In this document: positions 1 to 7,655 of the stretch, one piece after another | Layout of the letters: every line of letters starts with the position of its first letter | How positions within the stretch are numbered: position 1 is the first letter of the stretch | Source of the DNA: Verrucomicrobiota bacterium | GTDB lineage: Bacteria > Verrucomicrobiota > Verrucomicrobiia > Verrucomicrobiales > Akkermansiaceae | DNA: 18,452 nt | Reading direction: 5' to 3' | NCBI GenBank assembly: GCA_008932955.1 | Contig: WBXE01000025.1 | Span: 1 to 18,452, forward strand | Program-made: the position numbers and the translations under genes | The notes under the pieces: model-generated | What the model saw: only the letters and a program-made list of their open reading frames with translations | Database searches by the model: none | What the model was told of the DNA's origin: nothing

Positions 1-132
1 AACGAGGCGTTTGCGCGGGCGAGGGAGCGGTTTAGCGCCAAGCGCAAGGATGGTGCGCGGACGATGAGGGGCAGCGGAAGCGGCGCGAAGGGGCTGCTGT
101 GGACTGCCAGGGATTTGCGCGTGGGGGTCTGA
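1..132 (+). CDS. C-terminal end of an unidentified protein, possibly a REP-associated (Y1) transposase
   Basis: An open frame enters from the left edge in frame 1 and stops at TGA 130-132, giving the last 43 residues of a protein whose body lies outside the window. The tail is very basic, rich in Arg, Lys and Gly (it contains RFSAKRKDGARTMRG), and ends in LLWTARDLRVGV. This kind of tail resembles, from memory, the C-terminus of REP-associated Y1 tyrosine transposases found in many GC-rich bacteria. No catalytic HUH motif or tyrosine can be seen because that part is missing. A motif typical of the neighbourhood of such transposases occurs again near 14671. The frame is plausible because it is GC-rich and uninterrupted to the edge, but 43 codons is little evidence. 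Confidence 0.35.
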   Translation, partial: NEAFARARERFSAKRKDGARTMRGSGSGAKGLLWTARDLRVGV

Positions 133-571
133 AAATCACCAACACCTGTCACCTGAACCTGCCTCAGTGTTAGGCGGTTTCATTGATCGGTGTGGAAAAC
201 TCTCATGCTGGCAGGGTTAATATTTCCCGCAGGCGGGCCATTGAACCCTGTCTCTAACGCATTCCGATTGCCTCCTCTCCCTGGAGCACACATGCCTTCC
301 ACGGGTCTCAGGGTTGTGGCCATTTTGCAACTCGGCCTCCTGTCCGGTGGACGGGGAAAAGGGGGTGCGGGGGGAAAGTAGGGCTGGGTAAAAGCTGAAA
401 TGCTGAAACTGAATCGCATGGGTCTGAAAGTCGAAGGTCTGAAAGTCTAAAGTCAATGAACCGCGAATTCTGAGCTGACCTTCGAATTTAGACTTTGAGA
501 CTCTTCCTTCACCGGTTCGTAACACTACACCGTCGGCTTAATTTTTAGCGATGGTATGAGTGCCCGCCTCC
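133..571. other. Gene-free gap with short tandem and inverted repeats
   Basis: No convincing gene lies in these 439 bases; the small open frames on either strand have no recognisable features. The left part (about 340-380) is G-rich. The right part is built of short related words: GCTGAAA occurs twice around 393-407 and a 15-base unit repeats in tandem at 421-450. The sequence follows the 3' end of the gene at the left edge and, on the other strand, the 3' end of sdaA, so it is a gap between converging genes and could hold terminators. No classical GC stem with a T-run was found. Confidence 0.6.
421..501. repeat. Tandem 15-mer and 15-base inverted repeat
   Basis: The unit GGTCTGAAAGTCGAA (421-435) is followed at once by GGTCTGAAAGTCTAA (436-450), a 14 of 15 match. 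The segment GTCTGAAAGTCTAAA (437-451) has an inverted partner TTTAGACTTTGAGAC (487-501), also 14 of 15, with a 35-base loop. Transcribed from sdaA it would form a long stem about 70-135 bases after the stop. It may be a dispersed intergenic repeat or a weak transcription end signal; the function is unknown. Confidence 0.55.
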
Positions 572-1945
572 CTAACACTCCACCACGTTCACCGCGAGGC
601 CGCCGCGCGAGGTTTCCTTATACTTGGCGTGCATGTCGCGGCCGGTGTCGCGCATGGTGCGAATCACCTTGTCGAGGGATACCACGTGGGTGCCATCGCC
701 AGCGATCGCCAGTCTGGCAGCGTTGATCGCTTTGACCGCGCCCATGGCGTTGCGTTCGATGCAAGGGATTTGGACCAGTCCGCCGATCGGGTCGCAGGTC
801 AGGCCGAGGTTGTGCTCCATGCCGATTTCCGCGGCGTTGGCGACTTGTTTGGGCGAGCCGCCGAGATACTCGACGAGGCCGGCGGCGGCCATCGAACAGG
901 CGACGCCCACCTCGCCCTGACAGCCGGCCACCGCGCCGGAGAGCGAGGCGTTGCGTTTGTAGAGTTGGCCGATGGCCCCGGCAGTGAGAAAAAACCGGTG
1001 CACGCCATCCTGATGCACCGGGTGGCGGAAGCGCACCGCGTAGTGCAACACGGCGGGGATGATCCCGGCCGCGCCGTTGGTGGGGGCGGTGACCACGCGG
1101 CCGCCGGCGGCGTTTTCCTCATTAACGGCGAGGGCGTAGAGATTGACCCAATCGAGAATAGTCAGAGGATCGGCTAGGGCACCTTCGGCGTGATCGCGCA
1201 AATTTTGATAGATAGTGCCGGCGCGGCGGCGCACTTTGAGCGCGCCGGGCAGCGTGCCGCTCTGGGCGCAACCCCGCTTGACGCAGTCCTGCATCGCCTG
1301 CCAGATGGCGTCGAGGCGGGCGCATGTCTCGGTTTGCAGACGAAACGCCGCCTCGTTGCAAAACATCAGCTCGCTGATGGATAGAGCGTGGGCGGCACAT
1401 CGATCTAGCAATTCCTCACCGGAGGTGAACGGATGCGGCAACACCACCGAACTGTGCGGCGGATGCTGCAATTCCTCCTCGCTAGCAATAAATCCGCCAC
1501 CCGTCGAGAAGATGACCGCGTCGGCCAGCGGCACGTCATGGGCATCCAGCGCGGTGAAATGCATGCCGTTGGGATGCAGCGGCAACGGCTTGAGCCGCTT
1601 GAAACTCAGGTCCCGCGCCTCATCGAAGCCGATGCTCGCGCCCCATGGCAGCGGCAGCTGCTTGGTTTGGCGAATCGTCTGGAGCCGCGCCGCGACGCTG
1701 GCGATCACGATGGATTCGGGCTCCTCACCGAGCCAACCTAGCAGAATCGCGGTGTCCGTGCCGTGCCCTTTGCCGGTAGCGGCCAACGAGCCGTACAACT
1801 CGCAATGTAAGCGGGCCACCTGCGCAGCCAAGCCATCGGCCTGCAACTGTTGCACAAAGCGGGCGGCGGCGCGCATCGGTCCGACCGTGTGCGATGAGGA
1901 GGGACCAATGCCAATGGTGAACAAATCTAGCGCAGAAAGCGGCAT
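572..1945 (-). CDS. sdaA: L-serine ammonia-lyase (L-serine dehydratase), single-chain iron-sulfur type
   Basis: This cytoplasmic enzyme deaminates L-serine to pyruvate and ammonia using a [4Fe-4S] cluster. The 457-residue product has the usual length of the single-chain form. The N-terminal (beta) domain opens with LFTIGIGPSSSHTVGPM at residues 9-25. The C-terminal (alpha) domain contains VTAPTNGAAGIIPAV (285-299), GCQGEVGVACSM (341-352) and EHNLGLTCDPIGGLVQIPC (377-395). Cys342, Cys384 and Cys395 match the three cluster ligands known in the family. The last residue is Cys457, matching the tail-in-mouth fourth ligand described for the Legionella enzyme. The ATG at 1943-1945 is chosen because family homology begins within the first ten residues. 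There is no clear Shine-Dalgarno sequence. It stands alone, divergent from the unit that starts at 2295. Confidence 0.97.
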   Translation of the reverse strand: MPLSALDLFTIGIGPSSSHTVGPMRAAARFVQQLQADGLAAQVARLHCELYGSLAATGKGHGTDTAILLGWLGEEPESIVIASVAARLQTIRQTKQLPLPWGASIGFDEARDLSFKRLKPLPLHPNGMHFTALDAHDVPLADAVIFSTGGGFIASEEELQHPPHSSVVLPHPFTSGEELLDRCAAHALSISELMFCNEAAFRLQTETCARLDAIWQAMQDCVKRGCAQSGTLPGALKVRRRAGTIYQNLRDHAEGALADPLTILDWVNLYALAVNEENAAGGRVVTAPTNGAAGIIPAVLHYAVRFRHPVHQDGVHRFFLTAGAIGQLYKRNASLSGAVAGCQGEVGVACSMAAAGLVEYLGGSPKQVANAAEIGMEHNLGLTCDPIGGLVQIPCIERNAMGAVKAINAARLAIAGDGTHVVSLDKVIRTMRDTGRDMHAKYKETSRGGLAVNVVEC

Positions 1946-2294
1946 GGCGTCGGACGGGGGGGATTTTTAACTTTTGGGTTTTGAACGGGGACTGGGAGCT
2001 GGTGAGTGGACTGTTGATGCGTTCAAACGACCGCGAGGGCAAGCCCGATCTGGCGGGAGGCAGGCAAATTTAACCCGGATGAATGAAAAATCGACGCTTG
2101 CCGCAGCGTATTTATGGTCTCATGTCAATCATTATTGCCCCTTCCAGCCAAGCTCCCTGCGCCGGGTGCAGCGAGAAAATGGGTGTGGCTACCGCTGCAG
2201 AGACCTGCTTCCACGGTTGACAAGCCCTGCTATCACGCCTAGCCATCATGCCTGCCGCCGCCATTGACTCCAATCCACCAAATCAAGCCACACC
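1946..2294. other. Divergent gap between sdaA and the DoxX-like gene
   Basis: These 349 bases separate two genes transcribed outward, so promoters for both are expected here. A plus-strand open frame at 1974-2267 starts next to the sdaA start and has no recognisable content; I regard it as chance. A TTGACA box at 2217-2222 is the only good promoter-like word seen for the rightward unit. No convincing sdaA promoter, riboswitch or strong hairpin was recognised. Confidence 0.5.
2217..2245 (+). promoter_or_regulatory. Possible promoter of the 2295-5092 unit
   Basis: TTGACA at 2217-2222 is a perfect -35 match and lies 72 bases before the ATG at 2295. At 17-base spacing the -10 position reads TAGCCA (2240-2245), a poor match to TATAAT. 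The call rests on the -35 word and its position only. Confidence 0.22.
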
Positions 2295-2972
2295 ATGACC
2301 ACCGACTCCACTGACTGCTGTAAAGCCACCGACTCCACGGCCAGCTGCAAGGCCTGCCCTGGCACCGATCTGGGGCTCTTCTATGGCGCATTCTTGCTGC
2401 GCATTTGGCTCGCCGTGCGGACTATCCAAACCGGTCTGGAAAAATACGTCGGCACTGTCGGGTCCGATCAACCCGTGGCGATTGACGGCAAGCCGAATGG
2501 CTACGGGCTCACCGCCGCCACCAACCTCAAGGAATACGCGCTCAGCCATTACCACGGTGTGCCGGAGGGGCTATTCAAGAAATTTGCCACTGAGCCGCTG
2601 ATGCGCCTGCCAGCTCCGATCGAAACCGGGATCAAGGAGTGCTACAAATCGCTGGGCGGCAAATTCAGCGGAGAAAAGCTCGCCGATGCGCCCGCCGCGT
2701 GGGCAAAATTCTTGGAGGAGCCGGTGATGCTCAATATCTATAACGTGGTGCTCGGCCCGGCATTGTTAGTACTCGGCTTCATGATTTTGTTTGGCATTGC
2801 CAGCCGCACTTCGCTCTTCTTGCTAGGCTTGCTCTACATCAGCCTCACCTGGGGCCTCATCCTCATCAAGGAAGACTCCGGCATCGCCTGGCTCGGCATC
2901 CACATGGTCCTGGTCGTCATGGCGCTGATGCTCGCCAAGTACAACCGCCTCTGCCTGCTGAAAAAATGGTAA
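2295..2972 (+). CDS. DoxX-like integral membrane protein
   Basis: The 225-residue product has four hydrophobic segments at about residues 27-46, 147-169, 172-191 and 195-214. The first is followed by a GLEKY motif, and the layout of one helix, a long soluble loop (about 47-145) and three closely spaced helices fits the DoxX / thiosulfate:quinone oxidoreductase small-subunit superfamily. Members of that superfamily sit in the cytoplasmic membrane and are linked to redox metabolism, but the substrate here cannot be read from sequence. The N-terminus before the first helix is odd: it has four cysteines (8, 9, 18, 21) among Thr, Ser and Asp, with a CxxC at 18-21. Only 21 bases separate it from the next gene, so the two are likely co-transcribed. 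No strong Shine-Dalgarno sequence precedes the ATG. Confidence 0.72.
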   Translation: MTTDSTDCCKATDSTASCKACPGTDLGLFYGAFLLRIWLAVRTIQTGLEKYVGTVGSDQPVAIDGKPNGYGLTAATNLKEYALSHYHGVPEGLFKKFATEPLMRLPAPIETGIKECYKSLGGKFSGEKLADAPAAWAKFLEEPVMLNIYNVVLGPALLVLGFMILFGIASRTSLFLLGLLYISLTWGLILIKEDSGIAWLGIHMVLVVMALMLAKYNRLCLLKKW

Positions 2973-2993
2973 TCCCATAGCCCTGTACCTTAT

Positions 2994-4391
2994 ATGGAAA
3001 CTCCTCCTTCATCGATCAACCGGCGCGATTTCCTCGCAAAAACCGCCGTCGGCGTCGGCGCGGGCCTGGTGCTCGGCACCCCTGGCCTCCTGCGTGCCGC
3101 GACGGCCGGCAGCCCGTCTAACGCAATCAACGTCGCGCTCGTCGGCCAAGGCAAGCAAGGCCAAGTCCTGTTTGATGCGATGCGCAACATTCCCGGCCTG
3201 CACTTCCAAGCGGTGTGCGATATCTGGGACTACAACCGCAAAGGGTCGGTCGGCCGCGTTACTTCCTTGCAAAAACACAAGCCCAAGGCCTATTCCGACA
3301 TCGATGACATGTTGGCCACCGAAAAGGGCCTGGATGCCGTGGTGATCGCCACCCCGGATTTCTGGCACTCGCCGCACACGGTGAAATGCCTCGAGGCTGG
3401 CCTCAACGTCTATTGTGAGAAGATGATGTCCAACACCATCGACGGCGCCCGCGCCATGGTCAAGGCCATGGAAAAAAGCGGTAAGCTGTGCCAAATCGGC
3501 CACCAGCGCCGCAGCAACCCGCGCTACCGCTTCACCCTCGACCAATTGATCAACGGCAGCAAAATTTGCGGCCAGATCGTCAACGTCAACGGCCAGTGGA
3601 ATCGCGCGGTGAAGTCATCGCAGAACATTGCATACAATCCCAATCTGAAGATCAGCCAGGACATTCTAGCCAAGTACGGCTACAAGGACATGCACCAGTT
3701 CATGAATTGGCGTTTCTTCCGCGACCTGTCCGGCGGCGCCATCTCCGACCTCGGCGCCCATCAAATCGATATCTTCAACTGGTTCCTCGGCACCACGCCC
3801 AAGTCGGTGTACGCGACCGGCGGCAACAGCTACTTCAAGGAACGCGAGCATTTCGATAATGTGATGGCGCTCTTCGAATACGACACACCGCAGGGCCAGG
3901 TGCGCGCTTTCTATCAAGTGCTTACCACCACTAGCGCTGGCGGCGGATACTGGGAGTCGTTCATGGGCACCGAAGGCACGATCAAGATTTCGGAAAACTC
4001 GGCGTTCACCGAGATTTTCAAAGAAGCCAGCCCTGCCCCCAAGGATCCAAGCGCGCCACAGCCCGATAAGCCAATCCCCCTCTCCTGGGATCGCCTCGTG
4101 CAACGCGGGTTGCTCGGCCGCAAAGCCGCTACGTGGGTGGCTCCTGCTGCCGGCGGTGTGGTCGATTCGCGCGTGTCGGCCCCACCCGAGGGCTTCTCGC
4201 TGCCCGGCGAACTCAACAAGCCACCTCACCAACCCCATTTGGAAAATTTCTTTGCAGCCGTGCGCGGCGAGGCCAAGCTCACTTGCGACGCCCGCCACGC
4301 CTTCATGAGCGAAGCGCCGATTTACTGGGTCAATCCATCCGCCCTCAGCCAGCTACCGATCGTATTCACTCCCGAACAACTCAGCGTATGA
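2994..4391 (+). CDS. Tat-exported Gfo/Idh/MocA-family oxidoreductase
   Basis: The 465-residue product begins with a twin-arginine signal: NRRDFLAK at residues 9-16, then a small-residue hydrophobic stretch to about residue 37. The Rossmann fold starts at about residue 44 with VALVGQGKQG and carries the GxGxxG of an NAD(P)-binding loop at 51-56. YCEKMMS at 140-146 sits where the family has its EKP motif, with Lys143 the likely catalytic lysine. The second-domain signature SGGAISDLGAHQIDIFNW runs 246-263, with Asp252 and His256 in the usual positions. Family members oxidise or reduce sugars and sugar derivatives, and the NAD(P) cofactor is probably loaded before Tat export. The specific substrate is unknown. 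The stop codon overlaps the next start as ATGA, indicating translational coupling with the lipoprotein. Confidence 0.93.
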   Translation: METPPSSINRRDFLAKTAVGVGAGLVLGTPGLLRAATAGSPSNAINVALVGQGKQGQVLFDAMRNIPGLHFQAVCDIWDYNRKGSVGRVTSLQKHKPKAYSDIDDMLATEKGLDAVVIATPDFWHSPHTVKCLEAGLNVYCEKMMSNTIDGARAMVKAMEKSGKLCQIGHQRRSNPRYRFTLDQLINGSKICGQIVNVNGQWNRAVKSSQNIAYNPNLKISQDILAKYGYKDMHQFMNWRFFRDLSGGAISDLGAHQIDIFNWFLGTTPKSVYATGGNSYFKEREHFDNVMALFEYDTPQGQVRAFYQVLTTTSAGGGYWESFMGTEGTIKISENSAFTEIFKEASPAPKDPSAPQPDKPIPLSWDRLVQRGLLGRKAATWVAPAAGGVVDSRVSAPPEGFSLPGELNKPPHQPHLENFFAAVRGEAKLTCDARHAFMSEAPIYWVNPSALSQLPIVFTPEQLSV

Positions 4392-5092
4392 AACACCAAC
4401 TAATCGTATCCATCCTCGCCAGCGCCTCCGCTTTGCTCATCACCGGTTGTGGTGACAAGAAAAATTCTGCCGGTACCAACAGCAGCGGCGGCACCGTCGG
4501 TGGCGTGCCTCTCGCCATCGAGTATCCGCCCGAACTCATCGAAGGCACTCCCAAGGCCATGACCGTGCCCAATCTGGTGCCTGTCCCTGACAAGGAGCCC
4601 ACCTTTCTCGTGCCCAAGGACGCCGTGCTTCTATCGAAAGGCAAGAAGGTCACCGGCAGTGGCGAGGAGCCGATCATCGGCGAACTCAAGCTCATCACCG
4701 ACGGCGACAAGCAGGCCGGCGAAGGCTATTTCGTCGAACTCGAAGAAGGCCCACAATGGGTTCAGATCGACTTGGAAAAATCCGCCGCCATCAACGCCAT
4801 CTGCGTCTGGCACTATCACTCACAGAAGCGCGCCTACAAAGGCGTGGTCATCCAAGTCTCTGATGATCCGAAATTCGCCCCTGACGCCACCACCACTGTC
4901 TATAACAACGACTACGAAAACGTCAGCAAAATGGGCAAAGGTTCCGACAATCCTTATGTCGAAAGCCGTTTCGGTCTCATCGCCGATGGCAAGGGCGCCA
5001 AGGGCCGCTACGTCCGCCTCTACAGCAATGGCAGCACCTCCAGCGATATGAATCATTATATCGAAGTCGAGGTTTACGGAGCTATGCAATAA
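4388..5092 (+). CDS. Discoidin (F5/8 type C)-like lipoprotein
   Basis: The 234-residue product starts with a lipoprotein signal: a short basic N-terminus, a hydrophobic core and the lipobox LITGC ending at Cys21. A low-complexity Ser/Gly/Asn linker spans 26-40. From about residue 75 to the end it resembles a galactose-binding (F5/8 type C, discoidin) beta-sandwich. WVQIDLEKSAAINAICVW at 124-141 is the characteristic central strand pair, and GRYVRLYSNG followed by HYIEVEVYG closes the fold. Such domains usually bind carbohydrate or a surface ligand. The ATG at 4388 is chosen over longer in-frame starts because the signal sequence begins there and the ATGA overlap with the oxidoreductase is typical of coupled genes. 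The protein is probably anchored in the envelope beside that Tat-exported enzyme. Confidence 0.82.
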   Translation: MKHQLIVSILASASALLITGCGDKKNSAGTNSSGGTVGGVPLAIEYPPELIEGTPKAMTVPNLVPVPDKEPTFLVPKDAVLLSKGKKVTGSGEEPIIGELKLITDGDKQAGEGYFVELEEGPQWVQIDLEKSAAINAICVWHYHSQKRAYKGVVIQVSDDPKFAPDATTTVYNNDYENVSKMGKGSDNPYVESRFGLIADGKGAKGRYVRLYSNGSTSSDMNHYIEVEVYGAMQ

Positions 5093-5206
5093 GCCGTTTG
5101 GTTTGATAGCCTTGGTTCAAGGGACGGGAAGGCCACGAGTGCTAACCGTCCTCACAGCCCCTAAGCCTAGTGTCGCCCGTCTTACAGATAAAACTTTAAG
5201 GGGTTT

Positions 5207-5301
5207 GATTGCCGATTGATGATTGTTGATTTTTGAGTGCTGATTGGATGTTGAATTGGCGTTTCGTCACTTCAACAATCAAAAGTCATCAATCGGCAAT
5301 C
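5207..5301. repeat. Perfect 16-base inverted repeat in an AT-rich gap
   Basis: GATTGCCGATTGATGA at 5207-5222 recurs exactly in reverse complement at 5286-5301, with 63 bases between. The neighbouring bases are made of related words (GATTGTTGAT, CATCAATCG), so the element has internal near-repeats. It lies in the 278-base gap between the lipoprotein and methyltransferase genes, which otherwise shows only a weak GGACGG/CCGTCC stem (5122-5127 and 5146-5151). It could act as a transcription boundary or be a miniature dispersed element. Confidence 0.7.
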
Positions 5302-5370
5302 ATCAATCGAAGGGTCATCCAAACGGCACTCACTTGACGCGCCGCCCTGCAGGCCTCACCCTCTCCTGCG

Positions 5371-6111
5371 ATGCGCCGCACTGGAACCTTTCAAACCCGC
5401 TTCCAAGCCCTCGAGCTTTGGCAATCCGCCACCGCCACCGAGTTTAGGGTGGCCGGAGCCATCCATGCATCCTACCACCGCAGGCGATTTCTAACAGGGC
5501 TGGCGTGGGACCTCATCGCCGCCGCCGCACTCTTGCGTGACGCTGGCCCGCCGCGTTCGCTGCTAATGCTCGGCCTAGCCGGCGGCACCGCTTGCCGGGT
5601 GTTGCGCCACTTGCTGCCGGACTGCCACATCACCGCTATCGATATTGATGCCGAAATCCTCGCCCTCGCTCACGCTCATATGGACCTTGGTGCACTTGAT
5701 CTAGAAATCATCACTAGCGATGCCTATCCGTGGCTCGCTAACAACCGGCGCCGCTTCGATGTGGTCTTCGATGATATCTATCTGGCAGGCAAGACCGATG
5801 TGTTCCGTTCGCGGGCGTGGGACACCGAGTTGCTCGGCCAGCTGCGCCGCGCGGTGGCCCCCGGCGGCCTGCTCGCGCTCAATCTGGTCACCGGCAGCGG
5901 CCACCGCCGCATGCAATCGCAGACCCGCCAAATCCTCCGGGAGACGTTTCCCGTCGTCCGCAGTCTTACGACGTCCGAAAGCATGAACGAGGTGCTGGTA
6001 GCCGGCGCGACGGTCGCCACCCGCTCTCGACTCACGCCGTTTGATAGCGCATTTGACGACTGGCATGACCGGATGTACTGGGACCGCATCGACGTCCGCA
6101 AGCTTGCCTAG
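5371..6111 (+). CDS. Spermidine-synthase-like / class I SAM-dependent methyltransferase-fold protein
   Basis: The 246-residue product has a class I methyltransferase core. The glycine motif LLMLGLAGGTACRVL lies at 64-78. The acidic end of strand 2, ITAIDIDAEILALA, lies at 87-100 with Asp91 and Asp93. SDAYPWL at 116-122 and FDVVFDDIY at 129-137 follow. The pairing of SDAY with DVVFDD resembles spermidine-synthase-like proteins, whose aspartates hold the amine substrate. The protein is shorter than true spermidine synthases (about 280-310 residues) and the N-terminal beta domain looks reduced, so the activity is uncertain. It is soluble with no signal peptide. It is followed after 12 bases by another methyltransferase gene, and the two are probably one operon. 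The preceding gap carries the 16-base inverted repeat. Confidence 0.75.
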   Translation: MRRTGTFQTRFQALELWQSATATEFRVAGAIHASYHRRRFLTGLAWDLIAAAALLRDAGPPRSLLMLGLAGGTACRVLRHLLPDCHITAIDIDAEILALAHAHMDLGALDLEIITSDAYPWLANNRRRFDVVFDDIYLAGKTDVFRSRAWDTELLGQLRRAVAPGGLLALNLVTGSGHRRMQSQTRQILRETFPVVRSLTTSESMNEVLVAGATVATRSRLTPFDSAFDDWHDRMYWDRIDVRKLA

Positions 6112-6123
6112 TTTCCATCCGCC

Positions 6124-7530
6124 ATGCCATCCGCCGCCGATTGTCCCGTTGACCTGCTCTATCAAACCCATCGCTATCCGGCGATGAGTCATCCGCTCAG
6201 CGACCCTGCGGTGACGGCGGTGGCCGCGCGACTTGGTGGCCTAACCACTGCCGAGCCGCGGCACGCCCGCATTCTGGAAATTGGCTGCGCTTCCGGGCAC
6301 AACCTGTTGCCGCTGGCCCGGCGCTGGCCGCAGAGCCAGTGGGTCGGTATCGACCTGGCCGTCCCGGCGATCGCCGAAGCGCGGCAACTGGCCGCGGAAG
6401 CAGGCATAGCCAATGTGGAGTTTCATGCGGTGGATCTGCGCTATTTTGATCCGGGTGACCGACCCTTTGATTATATCATTGCCCACGGGGTATTTTCGTG
6501 GGTGCCTGACGAGGTTAAATTCGCTTTGTTGGATTTTTGCCGACGTCATCTGGCACCCGCCGGTGTCGCCACTATCAGTTTCAACCTAGCCACGGGTTGG
6601 GCTCATCGCTTGCCGGTCATTGCCATGCTGCGCTCCTTGCAGGCCGCCACCGGCGGCGAACTCATCGCCACTCTCGAACTGCTGCGCGCCACGCTGGATC
6701 CGGCCACCCCACACGGTGCCCATCTGCAGTGGATTCTCGATAACATGTTAGCCAAAGGCGCGGACCTTCTACTGTTCGACGACTTCGCGCCAGTCAATGA
6801 CCCTTGGCCATTCGAGCAATTTGTGCAGGTGGCCGCAGGTGCCGGCCTGCGCTGGCTTGGCGAATGCGATCCCGCCGAAAACCTCCCCTCGACCCTCGGG
6901 GAGGCCGCTCGCGCGGCTCTCAGCCCGCTGGCGGCGCACCCGCTGCATGCCCAACTCGCCGCCGATTTTGCCGCCGGCCGCACCTTTCGATCGGGGGTGT
7001 TGTGCCGCGATGACGCCGGGACCCTGCCCGGTCTAACTCGTGACGGAGTCTTTGATCTCGCGGTGCGCGCGGCTGAGGGAGTGGCACCCAGCAGCGACCC
7101 GCTGGCACTTGCCTTCTCTCAAGCGCTCGCCGCCACCGCACCATCCTGCGTGCCGCTGCGCGACATCCTCGCCGCCATGCCGGGCGTGGACCGCCCCGCG
7201 CTGGCCCGCCTGGTTTTCGATGGCATCACCCGCGGCTGGCTGCTGCCACGCATCGAGGCGCTGTGCTTCGACCCGCTGCCACCGCCGCGCCCATGCCTCA
7301 ACTCCTTGCGCTTGGCCTGCGCGCGGCGGGGACTGGCGCTGGCCGATGCCTGGCACCAACCCTGTAGATTTCCACCCGCCCACTACGAGGTGTTAGTCGC
7401 GATGGACGGCAGCCGCAGCCAGGCCGAACTCGCCACTATCTCACTCGCCCGCTGCCCGGATCTCGCCTTCGAGCCGTGGTTGCTCTATCTGGCAGCGCGC
7501 GGGCTGTTCGAGGCCGACGTGCAGGTGTGA
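6124..7530 (+). CDS. Class I methyltransferase with methyltransferase regulatory domain (PKMT-like)
   Basis: The 468-residue product starts with a class I methyltransferase domain: RILEIGCASGHNLLPLA at 49-65 is the SAM-binding loop, VGIDLAVPAIAEAR at 74-87 follows, and IIAHGVFSWVPDEV at 118-131 is a highly characteristic signature of enzymes that carry a methyltransferase regulatory domain. The second region (about 200-290) fits that regulatory domain, and the final 170 residues form a further alpha-helical or winged-helix-like part. This architecture is that of the rickettsial protein lysine methyltransferases that modify outer-membrane proteins, so a protein-modifying role is possible, but the target cannot be predicted. 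It is cytoplasmic with no signal peptide. The start is the first ATG, 12 bases after the preceding stop. Confidence 0.82.
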   Translation: MPSAADCPVDLLYQTHRYPAMSHPLSDPAVTAVAARLGGLTTAEPRHARILEIGCASGHNLLPLARRWPQSQWVGIDLAVPAIAEARQLAAEAGIANVEFHAVDLRYFDPGDRPFDYIIAHGVFSWVPDEVKFALLDFCRRHLAPAGVATISFNLATGWAHRLPVIAMLRSLQAATGGELIATLELLRATLDPATPHGAHLQWILDNMLAKGADLLLFDDFAPVNDPWPFEQFVQVAAGAGLRWLGECDPAENLPSTLGEAARAALSPLAAHPLHAQLAADFAAGRTFRSGVLCRDDAGTLPGLTRDGVFDLAVRAAEGVAPSSDPLALAFSQALAATAPSCVPLRDILAAMPGVDRPALARLVFDGITRGWLLPRIEALCFDPLPPPRPCLNSLRLACARRGLALADAWHQPCRFPPAHYEVLVAMDGSRSQAELATISLARCPDLAFEPWLLYLAARGLFEADVQV

Positions 7531-7552
7531 CACTGGGAGTCACTTGGGCGCG

Positions 7553-7594
7553 ATGAGGAGCCACCCCATGAGGAGCCACCACATTCTTGTGGTG
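7553..7594. repeat. Direct repeat followed by a short hairpin
   Basis: ATGAGGAGCCACC at 7553-7565 is repeated at 7568-7580, two bases apart. The second copy runs into a stem of CACCACA (7577-7583), loop TTCT, TGTGGTG (7588-7594). It starts about 20 bases after the stop of the methyltransferase gene. There is no T-run after the stem, so it is not a classical terminator. Confidence 0.5.
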
Positions 7595-7655
7595 CTTGCG
7601 GAAGCGCGGCCCTGAATGAGTGCCGAAGGCTCAGTTCATGGTCTATCCTTCCGCA

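Noticed and set aside
190..381. 63-codon plus-strand open frame in the left gap
   Set aside because: No recognisable motif, and several overlapping frames on both strands are equally open in this GC-rich stretch.
560..1177. Long plus-strand open frame of 205 codons opposite sdaA
   Set aside because: It mirrors the codon structure of sdaA on the other strand, has His/Gly/Ala-rich content typical of antisense frames in GC-rich DNA, and shows no domain.
4133..4387. N-terminal extension of the lipoprotein frame starting at 4133
   Set aside because: The extension lies inside the oxidoreductase gene and is low-complexity; the lipoprotein signal starts at the ATG at 4388, which overlaps the preceding stop as ATGA.
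5122..5151. Rho-independent terminator after the lipoprotein gene
   Set aside because: The GGACGG/CCGTCC stem has an 18-base loop and no T-run after it.
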